DNA of 64,000 nt, from the NCBI RefSeq assembly GCF_047495875.1, contig NC_092459.1, forward strand, positions 7,382,965 through 7,446,964. The letters run 5' to 3'. Origin of the DNA: Pithys albifrons albifrons. Taxonomy: Eukaryota; Chordata; Aves; Passeriformes; Thamnophilidae. Positions 59,496 through 64,000 of the stretch are shown piece after piece (position 1 is the stretch's first letter; each line of letters begins with the position of its first letter). The translations under genes and the position numbers were made by a program. A model generated the notes under the pieces. The model made no database searches. It was not told the DNA's origin and saw only the letters and a list, made by a program, of their open reading frames with translations.

Positions 59496-60109
59496 TGACA
59501 ATTTTGAGACAGGGAAAGCTGAAAATGTTTCTTGTCACCTTCTGCCTTCTCTTCCTTCTCTACGTCAACACAACAGATCAACTTTCACCATGCCCAGAAG
59601 ATCAAATGCTTCAAGGCAGGACTCCCAAACCCTCCAGGGCAGAACTGCAGAGAAGACTTGAGTATATGCCCAGAGAAGCCCCCCTTGCCCCCAGGACTGC
59701 ATTTGCTCCATGAACTGTAACTTGCACATCCACAAATGCTGTCTGTTACATTCAACAAGATAATCCCACCTGGTGACTTAGTGGATGTTCCCAACTGCAT
59801 GTCCAGTCACTCTTTCACTCCCTGTTGTGCCTGTGGGTTCTCCCCAGTCAGTGTGCTGGGATGCTGAGGAGGACCCAACATGATCAGATGGAATTTTGTC
59901 CCTTGGCAGGGACAGAATAGCCAGAATTTCAAGTCTAGCATCATTTAATGTGGGAAGATTGTAACACCTTCAGTGACACTGCAAAAATAAGGTACATGCT
60001 GATCTCTGCTGCCAAAGAAAACAAGAATAAGTCAACTCAAACCCCCTCTCCATGAGTAAGTCAGGAAAAGAACCCGGATTATCTGAGGTTCAAGATGGCA
60101 ATGGCCGGA
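59496..60109. other. Unique spacer
   Basis: No gene is recognised. Overlapping short frames only. Confidence 0.55.
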
Positions 60110-60346
60110 AGTTGTGCCTTGACAGGACCAGATTGGGCACTGGGAAACTTCTTAAGCAGGAGAACAAAGGAGTCCTGGAAGAATATATCACCTCCATACA
60201 AAGGGACAGTAGAGTCTGCATCCCTAGAGATGAAGTGTAAAGCAATGGCTTTGTCTGATGCTGTCAATAGTCCTGCCTTCAGCTTGAGGATGGACTAGAG
60301 ACCTTCAGAGGTCCCTTACAGCCAGCATTCCTAAGATTCTATGAAA
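60110..60346 (+). mobile_element. Diverged CR1 LINE 3' end, plus strand
   Basis: The end is clear: gatggactagagaccttcag, aggtcccttacagccagcat and the tail taagattctatgaa at about 60331-60344. Further upstream resemblance to CR1 ORF2 (for example gtctgcatccctagagatga) is weak, so the left edge is uncertain. Confidence 0.75.
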
Positions 60347-61712
60347 ATGCAAGGAGCTGTATACAACTGCTTTAGTATTTGCATTATACCATTCAATCTT
60401 ATCTGCCTGGAAGTTTATCCCTTGCCTACATGTTGCAACACCATATCTAAATATTTCTCAGCTTTTCTTTCTTAAAATACTGACTATGATACCCACAAGC
60501 AGTCTGTTCTTTGAAGGCTCTTTTCTGTTAGGCTGAAGCATCCTCTTCCTGTGCAGGAATAAGTACAACAGAAAATAATGGAAAGGGGAGAAGCCCTCAC
60601 TTAAGGTAAAAAGTTAAAGCTGATCCACTTAATAAAATTTATCATCAGATGCTGCAAATGGATACAACCTTTTCAAGTATAACACCTGCGTTACTACACA
60701 CTGTTGCACATCTTTGTCATTAACCCAGAGCTCATAAATAATGTTAGAGAGACTCATTTCTGATTATACACCAAACTTAATGCCAGAAAGGACTATCTGA
60801 ACATTTGATTTGGACTCTGAAATATCTCAGACTTTCATACTTAACCACACAGGAACTACAAGTTTGTGCTTCACAAAGTCTATCTTCCAGAAAGACTTTA
60901 CTCTTGTAGAAATCAAGATTCCAGTTCATATTGGATGCAGATGTGGAACAGCATCACCCCTTGTGCCAGTCATTAAGGGTGAATGGAACTGTCACTTTTG
61001 GTGGAAAACAGAAGAAGAATGACTTGTGTTGCACAAATAACAGAAGAAGCTGGGCTAATGCTGCACAGGTAAGCATGTTTCTGTATTACCCTGACCCTGC
61101 TGAATCTTCCCTGAAAAGGTCATGAAATGTTATTTCACAGGTCTGTTCCCCTTAGTCTGATTTGCCAGCCCTAAAATGCCAATGGTCCTGAATTCACACC
61201 AAGAGACTGTACTGTTGTAAGGAGAGTGTTCCCTGTTACTCAGCAGTTTTCAGCATGCCCTGTTATGATTTTTCACTCATGCGCAGGGACTTACAAGGTC
61301 AGTCCTTTGTGAGGAGTGTTGACAGGACTGGATTGTAGCAAGGGACACTCACTAGATTTGCACAGTTATTCTAAAGATGAACTGTGGTTTAGACAGTTGG
61401 CAGGCCCTTCAAACTGATGCTGTTTCAGGGGAACAACTAGCACAATCCAGCCACCTTCTCTATGATATGAGAGGGAACAAGTTCTTCTTACATCTATAAG
61501 AATCATGCAACATATATCCCAGGCTAGTTTAAAGTCAGATCTCTACTTTCTCACAGTTCTGAAATTCATTTGTGAAGTTAGTCCTTTGTTTCTACAATAC
61601 CAAGGCAGAGCAGAGCACATTTAGTCATTTGTCTATTAGAATAATTGTTGCCTTCATGCACATTTGTTTGCAGATCAAACTTGATGGGGTTTTGGTAAGA
61701 AAGAAAAATCAG
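60347..61712. other. Unique spacer
   Basis: No gene or repeat family is recognised. Confidence 0.6.
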
Positions 61713-61760
61713 CTAATCACAGAATGGTTTGGTTTGGAAAGGTCCTTAAAGACCAGTTGT
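61713..61760 (-). mobile_element. Minimal CR1 3'-tail fragment, minus strand
   Basis: ctaatcacagaatggtttgg followed by tttggaaaggtccttaaaga is the reverse complement of a CR1 terminus. The homology stops after about 48 bases, so this is a severely 5'-truncated insertion. Confidence 0.75.
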
Positions 61761-63547
61761 ATGCAAGATTACCTCCAGGAGTTCAGCTTGTTTGTTGGTT
61801 TCAGCATGGTGAGGCAGCTAGTCTGCTCTCAGTTCTAGAAGGAGCTTGTGTGCTCTGCACGAGGTTGTGTTGTGCAGGTACACTCCATTAGTCCTAAAAC
61901 CCCAAAAAATCAACAAAGAAGTGAGCAGCTGAAACTGCACAAGAGCAAACCCACCTCTGTCAGCATCATCCCTCTTTCTCTAATCCAGATCAGCGCCTCA
62001 GCTGGCCCTTCTGTGAGTTCCCACTTTGTAACCTTTTTCCCAGGCATTCATTTCCCACACAAGCAATTAATCCCATTGTCCATAACACGTGCAATGGCTC
62101 CTGGGTTCCCTGTGCTGCTAAACAGCCCTACTGCTCCCTGGCAGGCTGGCAAAGCACAGTCAGTGCTGACAGCACAATGGTCCCTTTCCTCAGGGAAAAG
62201 GTTATAGAGGCTGCTTATACAGAATGATCCTGCTGTCCAGAAGCCATGGGTTCATTTTCCCCTCATCCTAGCAAATCCTTCTGGGACCCCACTGGAAGCC
62301 TCACCAAACAACTGCTTGCAGTTCTGCCTGGATATCAGCTCTTAGAAGAGTGGAGTGAGGGTTGGCAAGGACAGCTTTTTGGCTCGAGGGTCACTTTCGC
62401 TGCAAGGGAAAACATTCATTCCACCTGGGCCTGAAGGCAAGCCATAGGAGAAATATCCCATTTCAAGGGCTGAGTTGAGGGAATAGACAGCTGCACTGCT
62501 GGTGGGCAGAGCACTTGCACAGATAAGGATGATGTTACCAGCATTTAAGCTGCCAGCACCTCTTTATGTCTGGCATTAGAACTGGCTCTAAAAAGGAAGG
62601 CAAACAACTTGTGTGGGTCACAAATACCTGTGTTTACATGTTCAGCAGAAGTATCTGTCACCACTCAAGGGAAAGGTATGACAAATACATCTGAGGCTGC
62701 AGACAAGCAGATGATCACAAGCTTATCAGATCCTCGATTTTCTTAAAGCCAGATCCTCCCACATGCTTAGAACTGGGTGACATCCTGCATGGTGCACGAA
62801 TTTGTTAAAATTCTTTCCTGTGATCAAACATCAGTGCCCAATAAAATATCCAGAGTACCTGAAATAGGACATAGTAGCAGGATTAAGGATCTGACAGTCC
62901 CATAAAAGAGAATAAACTTGGCATTCTGATAGAGGAACTGAACCATGAAAGTGGAGAATGGAGTCAGGGTGTAAGTGTTACACCTCCCACCATCTCATAG
63001 AACTAAGTCTGCTCTGCAGCTAAACTCACATCAAAAAATGAGTATCTACCCTGTCCCTATCCCTACCCTTCCAGTGACATTTTTTAGGCCTGTGAAAGCA
63101 TTGTGGTGAAGCTCTTTCATTGCATTCATACACTACACTAGGAGCTGAGGGGGCTTCATCTTATCAAATGTATCCCTTTTAGACATCCAGCAATTCCTTT
63201 ATGGCACACTTAGGATTGTTCACCTCATCCTAAAGGAGACATCTAAGCTGGAACACATGCATTTTTCCCCGAAACACCTGTTTCCCTCCATCAGCAAAGA
63301 AGGAAATGCAGGGTGGTAACTCAAATCAAGAGAAAGGAATCACATCAGTTTTCTAGTTTTTCTAGTTCTCAGAGTGTAAATGTAGCAGAGGTTCTCACAT
63401 GTCACAGATACCTCATGGTCATGAGGAGTAAGTTCCAATCAAAGATAAATGCCTCATGAGACAAAGAAAATTTTGCCACCAATTGTGATATAGTGAAAAA
63501 ATCACCAAAAGAGACAAAAATGCTGCATTGGGAAGGACATAAACCAG
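61761..63547. other. Unique spacer
   Basis: No gene or repeat family is recognised. The 119-codon frame at 61.85-62.21 kb has no supporting features. Confidence 0.6.
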
Positions 63548-64000
63548 ACGGAGTGAGCCCAGAGGAGGGTCATCAAGATGATTAGAGGAATGGAGGAAAG
63601 ACTGAGAACTGGGTTTGGTCTGGGGCTTGTTCAACCTGGAAAAAAGACAGCTTAAGAGTGACCTAATTATGGCCTTCCAGTACCCAAAGGAAACCTGCAA
63701 TAAAGATGGAGAGGGGCTTTTTACAAGAGCATGGAGTGACAGAACAAGGGGGAATGGCTACTCTCAGAAAGAGAGTAGATTCAGATTAGCTATTAGGAGG
63801 AATTTCTTTGCCATGTGAGTGGTGAGTGAGGCATTGAAACCTGTTGCCCAGAGAAGCTGTGGATGCCCCATCCCTGAAAGTGTTCAAGGCCAGGCTGGAT
63901 GGGGCTCTGAGCAATCTGGTCTAGTGAAAGGTATCCCTTGCTCATGGCAGGGGGTTTGGAATTAGATAATCTTTATGATCCCTTCCAACACAAACCATTC
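63548..64000 (+). mobile_element. CR1 LINE fragment, plus strand, cut by window end
   Basis: It starts with gagtgagcccagaggagggt, continues through a decayed ORF2 C-terminus (acagaacaagggggaatggc and gaggaatttctttgccatgt) and the block ccctgaaagtgttcaaggcc, and reaches the beginning of the tail (gatcccttccaacacaaacc). The window ends before the octamer repeat. Frameshifts and stops break the reading frame. Confidence 0.93.

Noticed and set aside
1..64000. CRISPR arrays, operons, prophage or bacterial mobile elements
   Set aside because: There are no regularly spaced direct repeats with unique spacers, no ribosome-binding-site/ORF arrays, and all repeats belong to vertebrate-type classes.

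Overview
The window reads as avian nuclear DNA, probably neoavian and possibly a songbird. It is AT-leaning and CpG-poor, and it carries many CR1 (chicken repeat 1) LINE copies. Several of these end in the CR1 3' signature, a tandem ATTCTATG-type octamer. A 556-bp solo LTR with a 5-bp target-site duplication fits a bird genome as well. No CpG island, multi-exon gene, tRNA cluster or prokaryotic-style operon is visible. I read the window as a gene desert or the inside of a very long intron. Most open frames of 60-200 codons overlap one another on both strands and have no family resemblance, splice logic or start context, so I do not call them genes.

Layout. 1-9 kb: unique sequence with a weak minus-strand exon candidate (about 2.75-2.94 kb), an LTR-like promoter/poly(A) cluster (about 4.56-4.66 kb) and a very old CR1 tail (about 6.19-6.34 kb). 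9.15-10.5 kb: the best-preserved mobile element, a 5'-truncated CR1 whose reverse-transcriptase frame has one frameshift and two nonsense codons. 10.5-34 kb: mostly unique desert with a G-quadruplex motif, a 19-bp tandem repeat, an ancient L3/CR1-like fragment at 23.7 kb and a tRNA-derived SINE-like piece at 29.1 kb. 34.18-34.29 kb: a reverse-strand 5S rRNA pseudogene. 35.6-36.2 kb: two abutting minus-strand frames ending in a stop that touches AATAAA, a possible decayed terminal exon or retrocopy. 36.3 kb: a perfect 21-bp triplication. 38.6 kb: a tRNA-like remnant. 39.25-41.42 kb: an interval that keeps unusually many CpGs.

43-64 kb is repeat-dense. It holds CR1 fragments at 43.0, 47.8, 50.1-50.9 (composite), 52.8, 54.1, 57.0, 59.0, 60.1, 61.7 and 63.5 kb, a (GGAT)n array at 46.2 kb and the solo LTR at 57.94-58.50 kb. 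It also holds a 250-bp segment present twice in direct orientation (51.20 and 55.39 kb). The second copy is followed within about 45 bp by a degenerate ~50-bp minisatellite.

No genes act together here. What the window records is layered retroposition, small-RNA retrocopies and local tandem or segmental duplication. The least explained structure is the duplicated 250-bp block with its adjoining minisatellite. Nothing here amounts to a new biological system on sequence evidence alone.
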